In this document: piece by piece, positions 8,960 through 18,095 of the stretch
Layout: the number at the start of each line of letters is the position of its first letter
Position numbering within the stretch: position 1 is the first letter of the stretch
From: Bradyrhizobium ivorense
GTDB lineage: Bacteria > Pseudomonadota > Alphaproteobacteria > Rhizobiales > Xanthobacteraceae
Length of the DNA stretch: 64,000 nt
Direction of reading: 5' to 3'
Assembly (NCBI RefSeq): GCF_900696085.1
Contig: NZ_CAADFC020000016.1
Coordinates: 992,001 to 1,056,000, forward strand
Position numbers and translations under genes: made by a program
The notes under the pieces: model-generated
Databases searched by the model: none
What the model was told of the DNA's origin: nothing
The model's input: only the letters and a program-made list of their open reading frames with translations

Positions 8960-9916
8960 TCAGGCCACGATCGCGACGATAAGCGGCTTGACCCCGACGA
9001 TGTTCATGACCCGTGTCAGATTATAAGCCAGAACCGAGAGAGCCATCTCGGTAGCTACTTTTGGAAGCGTTTTGGTCAGGAAGTGCGTCGCTCCCATGCG
9101 GGCGGATGCTCGACTGTCTCGCGACGCTGGCGCATCGCTTCTGGGTTTGCATCAGGGCGCTGCTGCACGGCCTCGAGCAGATGCTCATGCTCCCACCGCG
9201 CAATTCGCCGCTCCGGCCCGGTTGTGCATTGCGATTTGAGCGCACAATTTTGACAGGCTGTGGTCCAGTAGCTGCCGCAGCATCTTACCGTCTTCTTCAC
9301 TCGTATAGCGATACGGCAATCGCTCCCCAGCCGGGCATCGATAAGCGTCCTCCTCCGACAAATAGGCAAAGTCCTGCTTGCCGAAGCGCCCATCCGCCTT
9401 GGCACCCGATGTCAGCGGTTTGGGCAAGGTTACCGTGATGCCTGCTTCGTGGCAGGCGAGGATTTCTGGGCTGTTGAAGTAGCCGCGATCGGCCACGGCT
9501 TCGAGCGTCTCGGTCTTCAGAACAGCCTTCGCCTGCTTGGCCATATTGGCAAGTTGTGCTCGATCTGAACCGCTGTCCTGGCGGAAATCCGCGATCGCCT
9601 TGTGATCTGGAGTGAGCCGACCCAGCAGCCACATCACCTCGACATTGCGGCCGGACTCTCGTTCGAGCCGTCGGCTCGACCGCACCCGGCTCAGATAGCC
9701 ATAGATGTAAAGCTTGAGGAGCACCGAGGGGTGATACGACGGCCGACCAGTCGCCGCCGGCTCAACCCCCTCAAAGCCCATCTCAGCCAAATCGAGCGCA
9801 TCGACAAATACGTCGATCACGCGAACGGAGTTGCTCTCGTCAATGAAATCATCGAGGCATTCGGGAAATAGCGTCCACTGCCCACGATCCGCCTCTTCAA
9901 CCAAGCGACCCATCAA
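8960..9916 (-). pseudogene. IS1182-family transposase, internal deletion plus frameshifts
   Basis: The N-terminal part is intact: DRGQWTLFPECLDDFIDESN, GRPSYHPSVLLKLYIYGYLS and GRLTPDHKAIADFR are the standard IS1182/IS5-like opening. Translation then jumps from ADFRQDSG straight to SDRAQLANMAKQAKAVLKTE, losing the central region expected to hold part of the DDE catalytic core. After EEDGKMLRQ the frame shifts. The continuation WTTACQNCALKSQCTTGPER and RWEHEHLLEAVQ lies in a second frame, and FLTKTLPKVATEMALSVLAY and NLTRVMNIVG lie in a third frame ending at 8960. At least three lesions make it inactive. Confidence 0.88.
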
Positions 9917-9957
9917 TTTCTCCCGAGAATCACAGGAGAATCATAACCGCGGCACCG

Positions 9958-9973
9958 CGTTTTCACACAGCCA
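9958..9973 (-). repeat. Right terminal inverted repeat of the IS remnant
   Basis: CGTTTTCACACAGCCA, the reverse complement of the left end with a single mismatch. Confidence 0.8.
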
Positions 9974-10183
9974 GGGTCATTTGCGAACCTCAACCTGAGA
10001 CGCGAAGGTCAGCGAGGGGCCAGAAGCGGAAGTTGCGATCTGGGATTACGGCTCCCAGGAATCAGGCTTTCTTAACCCAGGATACCTGGCGAGAACGAAC
10101 TAGGACATCGAAGTCAAACTACCACATCACCGCTGCCATCGAAATTCTCTGGCGGCGGCCCTGGAACGATTGGTGAAACAACA

Positions 10184-11647
10184 CTACGATCGATCAGCGA
10201 TGCGATAGACTCGTGCGCTGCCCTCGACACCGCGCAGCGGTGCCTCGAATCGCTCGACATCGCGACCCGTCAAGAGCTCACGAACACCGGGCGCCGTGTA
10301 CAGCGCTTCCGTCAGACAGATTTCGCTGGCATCCGCGAACGATTGCACCCGCGCGGCTATGTTCACGGTCTGACCGAAGTAGTCGAGATTCTCATTGAGG
10401 GTCACGGCAATAGATGGGCCGCAGTGTGCGCCCATCTTCAGAATGATGGCAGGCTGGCGTTGCTCGCGGTTGAATTGGCCGATCTCCTGAAGCATGTGGA
10501 GCGCCGCTGACACGGCGTCGACCGGCCGGGAAAACGCTGCCATTACCGCGTCGCCGATGGTCTTCACGATTGCACCGGCGTGCCGTTGAGCGGCGGCGTC
10601 GAGCAGAGCGAAATGTTCCCGGACCAACGCATAGGCATTAAGATCTCCCAGATGCTCGTAGAGCGCGGTTGAGCCTTTCAAGTCAGTGAACAGGAGTGTC
10701 ACTTGCCTGATGCCCAGGCCTTCCTCCTCGTCCACCCGCTCAGAGCGGAAGAGCTTCCGGAAGGTCTGGCGCGTCAGCAGCATGCCGCCGGAAACATAGG
10801 GGTCGAACTCGAGCGTTGGCTTCTCTGGCATGGCCACGATCTCGGGCGGCCAGTTGATCAAGAGCAGCGAGCCGCGCCTGGCGCCGGTATTGTTGATCTC
10901 GAAGACGGTGGGTCCCGACGGGACGGCCGAAACAGCGGACGTGAAACGTTGCCCATCGTAAGTGATGCGAATGGTGGCGGGAGTGCTGACGCCCGGTACG
11001 GCCACAGATGGGTCCACGACCGGAAGCATAAAGCCGGCCTGCGTCTGGACGTTGACGCCTGAGAGGGCGCCCGGCCCAATCTCCGCCTGCAGCGTCGTGG
11101 TCACGCCTGCCGGCAAATATGTCATGCCGCGCACGAGCGTACGCAGGACATCGACAAATCGGGTTTGGCCGCCGGGCAGCCGCCCGCTCTCCGCAAATTT
11201 CAGCTTCCAGTGCAGATCTTCAATCGAGAGCTTGTCAACGTCGTGCAACGCGAGACGCCGAATTTGCGGCGAGACGGAGAAAGAAGCCTCGATAAAGTCG
11301 TCGAGGGCCGTCTGACCATCAATATCGCACAGCCCGCAGACGAAATGGCTCCGGAGTGCCCTTAGCTTGCCGAAGCTTTCCAGTACCAAGCCAGAATGGG
11401 GGCATAGAATGTCCCAATGCAGGTCGAACAGCCCGGCGCGGGCGGCGTGGAGGAACAGATCGATTGCCTCTGGCTCGGCCACACCGCGATCGCGGGCGAA
11501 CGCCAGGGGGTTTGCGCGGAAGATGCTGACCTCGTCGCCGCTACGGATCAGCGTTTCGAATTTGGAGATCACGCGCGGGCTCCAGGCGCGAGCCTGCTCG
11601 ATTTGAACCATCTTGCTCTCGAGAAGCCGTTCGTCAATCGATGTCAT
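10184..11647 (-). CDS. Class III adenylate/guanylate cyclase with N-terminal DUF5939-like region
   Basis: A 487-residue protein. The C-terminal third (about 310-485) is a class III nucleotide cyclase domain. RQVTLLFTDLKGSTALYEHL gives the first metal Asp, GAIVKTIGDAVMAAF the second, and LDYFGQTVNIAARVQSFA the Asn/Arg transition-state residues. The catalytic set looks complete. The N-terminal 300 residues match the style of DUF5939 cyclases: a helical segment, DLHWDILCPHSGLVLESFGK with CPHS...CGLC cysteines suggestive of a zinc ribbon, then a beta-rich part. It is probably cytosolic, making cAMP. It is separated by 173 bases from another cyclase in the same orientation and need not be in one operon with it. 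Confidence 0.9.
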   Translation of the reverse strand: MTSIDERLLESKMVQIEQARAWSPRVISKFETLIRSGDEVSIFRANPLAFARDRGVAEPEAIDLFLHAARAGLFDLHWDILCPHSGLVLESFGKLRALRSHFVCGLCDIDGQTALDDFIEASFSVSPQIRRLALHDVDKLSIEDLHWKLKFAESGRLPGGQTRFVDVLRTLVRGMTYLPAGVTTTLQAEIGPGALSGVNVQTQAGFMLPVVDPSVAVPGVSTPATIRITYDGQRFTSAVSAVPSGPTVFEINNTGARRGSLLLINWPPEIVAMPEKPTLEFDPYVSGGMLLTRQTFRKLFRSERVDEEEGLGIRQVTLLFTDLKGSTALYEHLGDLNAYALVREHFALLDAAAQRHAGAIVKTIGDAVMAAFSRPVDAVSAALHMLQEIGQFNREQRQPAIILKMGAHCGPSIAVTLNENLDYFGQTVNIAARVQSFADASEICLTEALYTAPGVRELLTGRDVERFEAPLRGVEGSARVYRIADRS

Positions 11648-11820
11648 CGACAGCTCCTGACTATGCCAATCTCGCGACCACCTATCAATTTGGGGACTTC
11701 ACGGGCAACCGCTGCCGGACCCGGTCCGAATGATAACACAGCCACACGTCGGACTGCATCAACCCGCCGCGTTGCTTTTGGGCCATAAGCCGTCATTCGA
11801 TCGCCTCATCGGATGGTGGG

Positions 11821-13575
11821 CTACTCGGGCAACCCCGCCTTCCGAAGACCGTCAGTCACCAGCTGCGCGTTCGATTGCCCGCTCAAAGCGATCCATCCAG
11901 ATATTCTAAAGGTAGGATTGACCTCAAGCAGACGCGCCGCCGCCTCACGCGCCTCCGCGTCGCGTCCGAGATGGGCGAAAGCGGACGCGCGACAGAGGTA
12001 AGCATACGAATGGGACGGGTTGAGACGCTGAGCTTTCTTTCCTGCGACGATGGCCTCGTCAAAGCGACGAAGCTCAACAAGGGCCATCCCCATCCCGGCA
12101 AACATCGTCGGGTCAATCGGGCTCATGCGAATGCCACGTTCAAAGCACCGAACCGCTTCCTGCGGTAGCCCCGCAGCTCTATAAACCCAGCCTCTGCAGC
12201 TCCATGCGTTAAATGAATTGGGGTTGAGCGCGACCGCCCGATCTGCCATTTCGAGCGCACTTTCACTATCGCGGACCACGTAAGCCGAGATTAGGCTAGC
12301 TCCTGCTAACGTGCTCGGATCACCATCGTCGATGCGCAATGCCAGGTGAGAAAGCCGCACTGCTTCCTTGAGCTCGAATTTAGGATCGGTAGAATACCCA
12401 AAAACAACGTTGTTCAGGTGAAAGACGCTTGCCAGAGAAGCGGCTCGACCACCTGGGTCCAGCTCCAAAGCGCGACGGGCCAGCCTGATCGCTTCGGCCA
12501 ACCCCTCGCGGGTCACAGGGAAGGACTGCTGAATGGCGCGGAGGAAAAAATCATAGGCGGTGAGGTTCTCCGGTCGCCGCCGCGCCGATAATGCGACTTC
12601 TGTTTGAAGTATCTTTGGCTCAATGGCCGAGACGACTGCCAACGTGACCTCGTCCTGAAGCGCAAAAACGTCAGTCAGGTCACGCTCAAACGTGTCCGCC
12701 CATATGTGCGCGCCCGTAACCGCATCAATCAACTGCCCCGTGATACGAACTTTCCCCGCTGCCTTGCGCACAGACCCCTGAAGGATATAGCGCACGCCGA
12801 GCCTGCGGCCGACCTCCTTGATATCAACGGCCTTGCCTTTGAACGTGAAGCTCGAATTACGCGCGATCACGAACAACCACTTGAACCGCGAAAGCGCCGT
12901 GGTGATCTCCTCAACCATCCCGTCCGCAAAATACTCCTGCTCGGGATCGCCGGACATGTTCTCAAACGGAAGTACGGCGATGGCGATGGCAGCCTTGTCG
13001 GGGAGCGGAGGGGCTGCACTCAGCCCCTCTGTCAGCGCGCCATGCGCACCCGCGCGCACGGCGTAAGCGCGGATCGGCTTGGAGATGTTCTTGAGTTGCT
13101 GCTCGCCTCGATCGTCGAAGCCAGCGTCCAGCTTGCCTTCGACCTCGGCGTACACCTTGTCGGAAATCAGGATGCCACCTGGATCAGCAATCCCCTCCAG
13201 CCGGACCGCAATGTTGATGCCGTCGCCATAGATGTCGCCGTCCTGGCCGACGATGACATCGCCCAAGTTGAGCCCGATGCGCAATTTGAGGGGACTGCTG
13301 CCGGCGGCGAGGTGATCCTGTAACTCGAGCGCGCATCGTGTGGCGGACAAGGGGCTTGCGAACTCGACGAGAGCACCGTCTCCGGTTGTCTTGATCAGGC
13401 GACCGTCGTGGCGAGACAGGCTGGGCTCGATTAGATCGCGCTTGAGCCGCTCGAACTCGGCATAGGTGGCTTCTTCCGCCTTCTGCATGAGCGCAGAATA
13501 GCCAACAACGTCCACCGCCAAGATGGCCGCCAATCGCCGTTGAACACGCCCCTCGGGCAATGCTGCCCCCTGCAT
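11821..13575 (-). CDS. Class III adenylate cyclase with TolB/FlgO-like and TPR regions
   Basis: A 584-residue protein of an architecture abundant in Bradyrhizobium. Residues about 10-175 are the cyclase domain (AAILAVDVVGYSALM and LIKTTGDGALVEFAS supply the two metal Asp residues; GDGINIAVRLEGIA the Asn/Arg pair). Residues about 195-315 read IAIAVLPFENMSGDPEQEYF and ADGMVEEITTALSRFKWLFV, the FlgO/TolB-like segment. From about 330 to 560 are TPR-like repeats (AIRLARRALELDPGG, SALEMADRAVALNPNSFNAW, EAVRCFERGIRMSPIDP). No transmembrane helix is seen. It presumably makes cAMP under control of a partner bound by the TPRs. Confidence 0.92.
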   Translation of the reverse strand: MQGAALPEGRVQRRLAAILAVDVVGYSALMQKAEEATYAEFERLKRDLIEPSLSRHDGRLIKTTGDGALVEFASPLSATRCALELQDHLAAGSSPLKLRIGLNLGDVIVGQDGDIYGDGINIAVRLEGIADPGGILISDKVYAEVEGKLDAGFDDRGEQQLKNISKPIRAYAVRAGAHGALTEGLSAAPPLPDKAAIAIAVLPFENMSGDPEQEYFADGMVEEITTALSRFKWLFVIARNSSFTFKGKAVDIKEVGRRLGVRYILQGSVRKAAGKVRITGQLIDAVTGAHIWADTFERDLTDVFALQDEVTLAVVSAIEPKILQTEVALSARRRPENLTAYDFFLRAIQQSFPVTREGLAEAIRLARRALELDPGGRAASLASVFHLNNVVFGYSTDPKFELKEAVRLSHLALRIDDGDPSTLAGASLISAYVVRDSESALEMADRAVALNPNSFNAWSCRGWVYRAAGLPQEAVRCFERGIRMSPIDPTMFAGMGMALVELRRFDEAIVAGKKAQRLNPSHSYAYLCRASAFAHLGRDAEAREAAARLLEVNPTFRISGWIALSGQSNAQLVTDGLRKAGLPE

Positions 13576-14226
13576 TCAAGATCAACTTGCAGGGATCAAA
13601 CCACATCAACGGGCCACTCCGCCAGTTGATTTGCCGGGCCGGAAGCAGTCGTCGGCGGGTAGCTTCGATCGCACACGGCCCATGGCCCGAGCGGGCAATC
13701 CGTTGCAGACGAGCGCAAAAGCCCGGCAGCCAGTTAAGGCCGCCGAGCGGGCGCAAATATGAACTCGATCAACGCCACGGATATGCTGCGGCGCGAGACG
13801 AATTTCCAGCCCGGATGAATACGGTGGCTTTGGCATGCTTCCGGACCGCTGAAATAAGGAGCGGACCTGGCTCAGGCTGCTGGTGCACAACGACACCGCC
13901 AAGCGCGAACGTCGAAATTAATCGCAAACGCGATTCCAGCCAGCGCGTTACTATGGGCTTCATTCGGGAATATGGGATTCAACTCAAAACATTCAGGGTG
14001 TCGAGCAGACCAGGTTTCGCTTCATGGTCGCTATCTCGCCGTTGTTAATGTTCTTTGCGACTTTTGCGCCGCTGTTTCGGCGATGGCCTAGACGTGTGTT
14101 CGATTTTAGTCTCAGCACAATGCGGCGAACGTCCTTTTTCAAAGAAAGGCGTTTCATATTCACGTCGATGGTACGCGCCGCGGTCGACAGCTCTCGGCTC
14201 CTTGAAAAGATATCATCTGCATCACA
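13576..14226. other. 650-base interval without a supported gene
   Basis: Open frames here lack ribosome-binding sites and recognisable motifs, and their composition resembles non-coding sequence. I see no tRNA, terminator hairpin or clean inverted repeat. It may be debris at the edge of the recombinase module that follows. Confidence 0.4.
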
Positions 14227-14652
14227 CTACGTCTCAGGCCGGCCTTGGTTGAGAAGTATTGTTTGAGGGGCCTGCATGGTCTTCGGCCGTGAAGGGCATT
14301 GAACGTCGATGACTTCGGAGAGCAGATCGGCCGTCCCCTGTAGGCTATTCCGCACTTCGACAAGCCTCCGATTTGAGACCACAACTGGTCGATGAGATAA
14401 CCGCAGCACGCATTCGAATACCTCATCTGAGTTGCGCATTAGCTGCAATAAGTGCTCGCCGCTTGGGCCATTTGATCCTGACAGCCAGTTTTTTGCGGTT
14501 CGCTCATTCGCACCGGTCCACCGCATCAACGTCTTATGGGCTCTATGACTGTTGCCGAGTTCGGACCGCAGCACGTCGGCGATCAAGGCCGCATAGGTGG
14601 GAGCTCCGATATCGGCGTCGCCCGGAAACTTCTTACCCGTTTTTGGAAACAT
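14227..14652 (-). CDS. Small helix-turn-helix protein divergent from the serine recombinase
   Basis: 141 residues from the ATG at 14652, chosen over the ATG four codons upstream because GGAGG lies just before it. The centre reads LMRWTGANERTAKNWLSGSN followed by GPSGEHLLQLMR. This has the pattern of a lambda-repressor-like helix-turn-helix used by phage and plasmid regulators (A-x-x-R-T-A-K-N-W with a following recognition helix). The C-terminal 45 residues look unstructured. Only 68 bases separate it from the divergent recombinase, so it may repress or time that gene. The role is inferred from position; the family is uncertain. Confidence 0.7.
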   Translation of the reverse strand: MFPKTGKKFPGDADIGAPTYAALIADVLRSELGNSHRAHKTLMRWTGANERTAKNWLSGSNGPSGEHLLQLMRNSDEVFECVLRLSHRPVVVSNRRLVEVRNSLQGTADLLSEVIDVQCPSRPKTMQAPQTILLNQGRPET

Positions 14653-14720
14653 GTTTCCTCCCAAGCTGCGCTATGGTTTCACTCACCGCATCATGTATTC
14701 TTGACGCTAGTGGGGCGGCA
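14653..14720. promoter_or_regulatory. Divergent promoter region between the HTH gene and the recombinase
   Basis: 68 bases between two divergent starts must hold both promoters. No confident -35/-10 pairs or operators could be read. Confidence 0.35.
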
Positions 14721-16313
14721 ATGTTCCCAGGCACTTCTACGAACCAAATGCAAACTCCGCCACACGATCAGAGCATGTCAGCAGCCGAGTACGTGCGGAT
14801 GTCGACTGATCATCAGCAATACTCGACGGCAAACCAATCCCAAGCCATTCGCGAATATGCCACACGGCACGGCTTTCAAATACAGACGACTTACGAAGAC
14901 AATGGCAAGAGCGGCCTAAATCTGGATGACCGAGACGCGTTAAAGCAACTCATAGACGACGTGCAAAGCGGCGCGGCAGGCTTCTCGACAATCCTGGTTT
15001 ATGACGTCAGTCGTTGGGGCCGCTTTCAGGACGCTGATGAAAGCGCGTATTACGAATACATCTGCAAACGAGCCGGCATCTCCGTGCGCTATTGCGCCGA
15101 ACAATTCGAGAATGATGGAAGCCCCGTTTCGACCATTGTTAAAGGTGTAAAGCGGGCGATGGCCGGCGAATACAGCCGTGAGCTTTCGGTCAAAGTCTTT
15201 GCCGGGCAGCGACGATTGATCGAACTCGGCTACCGTCAAGGCGGACCAGCCGGCTACGGACTAAGGAGACAACTAATCGATCAGAACGGCGCACCCAAAG
15301 GGGCGCTGGTGCGCGGCGAGCACAAAAGCATTCAGACCGATAGAATCATTCTTATTCCTGGTCCCAATGAGGAAATCGAGACCGTTCGATTTATCTACGA
15401 GAGTTTCGTGTATCACGCCAAGAGTGAGCGCGAGATTGCGTCCTATCTCAATGGCAAGGGTATCTTCACCGATCTCGGCCGCCCCTGGAATAGGGCCACC
15501 GTGCACCAGATCCTGATCAACGAAAAGTATGTCGGCAACAATGTCTGGAACCACTGCTCTTGCAAGCTGAAGGGTCACCGGGTCCATAATCCACCCGAGC
15601 GCTGGATCCGACACGACAAAGCGTTCAATTCGATTGTCGATGACGAGACTTTCCAGGCAGCACAAAAGATCATCAACGATCGCGCCAAAACATATTCCGA
15701 TGAAGAATTGCTAGACCTGCTGCGGGGCCTGCTCGAAAGGCACGGCTACTTGTCTGGACTCATTATCGATGAATTAGAGCTTGGGCCGTCGAGCAGCGCC
15801 TACCGCGCCCGCTTCGGAAGCCTTGTCCGGGCATATGAACTGATCGGTTTTACCCCGGATCGGGACTATCGCTATATCGAGATCAACCGGGCACTGCGGC
15901 GAATGTATCCCGAGCTGATCGAGACAACGGTTCACGGTATCGAAGAGATTGGCGGCACAGTCGAGCAGAACGTCGAAACCGACCTCCTCTCCGTCAATGA
16001 CGAATTCACGGCCTCGCTATGTTTGGTTCGTTCGCAGGAGACGATGGCCGGCTCACATCGCTGGAAAATTCGGTTCGATGCCGGCCTGCGCCCGGACATC
16101 ACTGTCGCGATTCGCATGAACCAGATGAACAGCGCCATCCTCGACTACTATCTGTTGCCGCGCTTCGAGATTGAGCACTCTCATGCGGCACTCGCCGAAG
16201 ACAATGGCTTGGCGCTGGATGCGTACCGCTTCGATAGCCTGGATATGCTGTTTGAGCTCGCCGCGCGTTCGCAATTGATGGAGGTCAGCTATGGGCTCGG
16301 TTCAATCCATTGA
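14721..16313 (+). CDS. Large serine recombinase, first gene of a recombinase/ParB-like/ParB-like module
   Basis: About 530 residues from ATG 14721 (alternative ATG 14775). The resolvase/invertase domain opens AAEYVRMSTDHQQYSTANQS; the Ser of RMS is the expected nucleophile. It continues with ILVYDVSRWGRF and VKRAMAGEYSRELSVKVF. The recombinase (zinc-ribbon-less) domain follows, with ESFVYHAKSEREIASYLNGK and GRPWNRATVHQILINEKYVG. Around residues 330-380 is one copy of LLRGLLERHGYLSGLIIDEL ending ARFGSLVRAYELIG, the homing-endonuclease-associated repeat that occurs four times in the recombinase at 31478. Its last 23 bases overlap the next gene, so the three genes are one transcript. It would catalyse integration or excision of the DNA segment carrying it. 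Confidence 0.92.
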   Translation: MFPGTSTNQMQTPPHDQSMSAAEYVRMSTDHQQYSTANQSQAIREYATRHGFQIQTTYEDNGKSGLNLDDRDALKQLIDDVQSGAAGFSTILVYDVSRWGRFQDADESAYYEYICKRAGISVRYCAEQFENDGSPVSTIVKGVKRAMAGEYSRELSVKVFAGQRRLIELGYRQGGPAGYGLRRQLIDQNGAPKGALVRGEHKSIQTDRIILIPGPNEEIETVRFIYESFVYHAKSEREIASYLNGKGIFTDLGRPWNRATVHQILINEKYVGNNVWNHCSCKLKGHRVHNPPERWIRHDKAFNSIVDDETFQAAQKIINDRAKTYSDEELLDLLRGLLERHGYLSGLIIDELELGPSSSAYRARFGSLVRAYELIGFTPDRDYRYIEINRALRRMYPELIETTVHGIEEIGGTVEQNVETDLLSVNDEFTASLCLVRSQETMAGSHRWKIRFDAGLRPDITVAIRMNQMNSAILDYYLLPRFEIEHSHAALAEDNGLALDAYRFDSLDMLFELAARSQLMEVSYGLGSIH

Positions 16314-17169
16314 GATGGTTTCGATCGGCGCGATAGACGTGGTGAACCCACGGGCTCGCAACCGGCGTGTCTTCAAAGAGATTGTCACGAGCGTTGCAGA
16401 ACTCGGGTTAAAGCGGCCGATCACGGTGAAGCGGAAGGCGGGTGACGGCGACCAGCGCTACGACCTTGTCTGTGGTCAGGGGCGGCTCGAGGCCTACCAG
16501 GCGCTCGGGCAGCGCGAGATTCCGGCGATCGTCATCGATGCGACCAATGAGGACAGCGCGATCATGAGCCTGGTTGAGAATTGCGCCAGGCGCCAACATC
16601 GCTCGATCGACCTGCTGCACGATATCGACGGTCTGCGGCAGAGAGGATACGAATTCGATGACATCGCCCGCAAGACGGGACTGACCGTCGAATATGTGAG
16701 GGGCGTCAGCAACTTGCTGGAGAACGGCGAGCAGCGGCTGTTGCGCGCGGTCGAGGCCGGGCAGTTGCCGGTCAGCATTGCCGTCTTAATTTCCCAGGCC
16801 GAAGACAATGACGTCCAGAACGTCCTGCAACACGCATATGAGGAAAAGCTATTGCGCGGCCAGCGTTTGCTTGCAGCCAAGAAATTGATCGAGCAGCGGC
16901 GACGCCGCGGCAAGGGATACAAAACCGGCCCGCGCCGGAGCGACGATGGCCCGATCAGCTCGAATGCCCTGCTGCGCGCCTACCGGCAGGACGTTGACCG
17001 CAAGCGTGTCCTGGTCCGTAAATCCAACAGCACGAAGGCGCGGCTGGTCTTCATTCTGGAGGCTTTACGGAAGCTCCTCACCGAGCCGGACTTTCTAACC
17101 ATCTTGGAAGGTGAGAAGCTCGATACGCTGCCGAAGAACCTTGCGGTCCGCCTACACGGCCAGGCATGA
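16291..17169 (+). CDS. ParB-like nuclease/CTPase-fold DNA-binding protein (first of a pair)
   Basis: 292 residues. Residues about 8-110 are a ParB N-terminal domain: VSIGAIDVVNPRARNRR, then the box CGQGRLEAYQALGQREIPAI and VENCARRQH (the E-N-x-x-R-x-x pattern). A helix-turn-helix follows (FDDIARKTGLTVEYVRGVSN). The C-terminus is basic (IEQRRRRGKGYKTGPRRSDD). The ATG sits inside the end of the recombinase gene behind an excellent GGAGGT site, so translation is coupled. No ParA-type ATPase is nearby, so this is not an ordinary partition operon. It more probably helps the recombinase or marks the element's DNA. Confidence 0.9.
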   Translation: MGSVQSIEMVSIGAIDVVNPRARNRRVFKEIVTSVAELGLKRPITVKRKAGDGDQRYDLVCGQGRLEAYQALGQREIPAIVIDATNEDSAIMSLVENCARRQHRSIDLLHDIDGLRQRGYEFDDIARKTGLTVEYVRGVSNLLENGEQRLLRAVEAGQLPVSIAVLISQAEDNDVQNVLQHAYEEKLLRGQRLLAAKKLIEQRRRRGKGYKTGPRRSDDGPISSNALLRAYRQDVDRKRVLVRKSNSTKARLVFILEALRKLLTEPDFLTILEGEKLDTLPKNLAVRLHGQA

Positions 17170-17172
17170 GCC

Positions 17173-18069
17173 ATGGCGCGCCGGCCTCATATTTCCGTCC
17201 GCATGGGCTTTGAGGAGCGCACGCTCACCGTCCGGCTTGCCGATATCCAGCCCCTCAAGCTGGTGTCGGAGGAGGTCAAGCGCTCGGCAAAATACCGCCA
17301 AATCGTGGCCTCGATCGCAGAAATCGGACTGGTCGAGCCGCCCGTCGTGGCGCGCAGCCGGGACGCAAGTGGCCGATTTCTGCTGCTCGATGGTCATCTG
17401 CGGCTGGAGGTCTTGAAGGATTCCGGCCTGGTGGAGATCGAATGTCTGGTGTCGACCGAAGACGAGGCCTTCACCTACAACAAGCGGGTCAACCGCATCG
17501 CGATCATTCAGGAACATCGGATGATTCTCAAAGCGATCGAGAAAGGCGTCTCGGAGGCGCGGATCGCAAAAGCACTCAATGTCGACGTCGCCAGCATCCG
17601 TCGTCGCCGCAAGCTGCTAGATGGCATCTGCGTCGAAGCAGTTGAGCTGCTCAAAGAAAAACATCTGACCCTCAATACGTTTTCAGAACTGCGCAAACTG
17701 GCGCCGATTAGGCAGATCGAGGCCGCGGAGCTGATGATCGCGATGAACAATTTCTCGAATAGCTACGTGCGCTCGCTGGTGGTGGCGACGCCACGCGGTC
17801 AATTGGCAGCCGGCTATACTCCGCGCCAGCCCAAGGGGCTGTCGGACGAGCAAGTTGCATTGATGGAACGAGAATCCGCTTCGCTCGCCCGTGAGTTCAA
17901 GGTCGCCGAACAGACCTATGGCACCGACCATCTCGATCTGGTGTTGGCGGTCGGCTACGTCTCAAAACTGCTGCGCAACGGCAAGGTCGTTGGCTATCTG
18001 GCAAAACACTTCCAGGAGCTGCTGTTTGAATTCCAGCGGATCACGGAATCCGAGGCGACCGCGGCCTAA
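17173..18069 (+). CDS. ParB-like protein with RepB-type C-terminal region (second of a pair)
   Basis: 298 residues, starting three bases after the preceding stop. The N-terminal ParB domain is present (LTVRLADIQPLKLVSEEVKR, VEPPVVARSRDASGRFLLLD, GHLRLEVLKDSGLVEIECLV). A helix-turn-helix follows (EARIAKALNVDVASIRRRRK). The second half (ELRKLAPIRQIEAAELMIAM, YTPRQPKGLSDEQVALMERE) matches the RepB C-terminal domain seen in plasmid-partition-like proteins of alphaproteobacteria. The box GHLRLEVL differs from the GHRR of classical ParB, so CTP switching may differ. It shares the operon and probably the function of the first ParB-like protein. Confidence 0.9.
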   Translation: MARRPHISVRMGFEERTLTVRLADIQPLKLVSEEVKRSAKYRQIVASIAEIGLVEPPVVARSRDASGRFLLLDGHLRLEVLKDSGLVEIECLVSTEDEAFTYNKRVNRIAIIQEHRMILKAIEKGVSEARIAKALNVDVASIRRRRKLLDGICVEAVELLKEKHLTLNTFSELRKLAPIRQIEAAELMIAMNNFSNSYVRSLVVATPRGQLAAGYTPRQPKGLSDEQVALMERESASLAREFKVAEQTYGTDHLDLVLAVGYVSKLLRNGKVVGYLAKHFQELLFEFQRITESEATAA

Positions 18070-18070
18070 C

Positions 18071-18095
18071 GGCCTGCCTGTTCGGCAGGCCCTTT
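18071..18095 (+). terminator. Rho-independent terminator of the recombinase/ParB module
   Basis: GGCCTGCC, loop TGTTC, GGCAGGCC, then CTTT, two bases after the stop of the second ParB-like gene. The stem is perfect over eight GC-rich pairs; the T-run is short. Confidence 0.85.

Larger units (their letters stand above)
8901..9973 (-). mobile_element. Decayed IS1182-family insertion sequence
   Basis: The element is bounded by imperfect terminal inverted repeats. The left end is TGGCTGTGTAAAAACG (8901-8916) and the right end CGTTTTCACACAGCCA (9958-9973); 15 of 16 positions pair. The only content is one broken transposase gene. An intact member would be clearly longer, because the transposase here has lost well over 100 codons internally. 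Target-site duplication cannot be recognised with confidence. It is non-autonomous but could in principle still be mobilised if ends are recognised by a related intact copy. Confidence 0.85.

Noticed and set aside
12604..13323. Plus-strand frame opposite the TPR cyclase
   Set aside because: Shadow of the cyclase gene at 11821-13575; no ribosome-binding site or motif.
13560..14048. 162-codon frame in the gap after the TPR cyclase
   Set aside because: It overlaps the cyclase start, has no ribosome-binding site and reads like random sequence.
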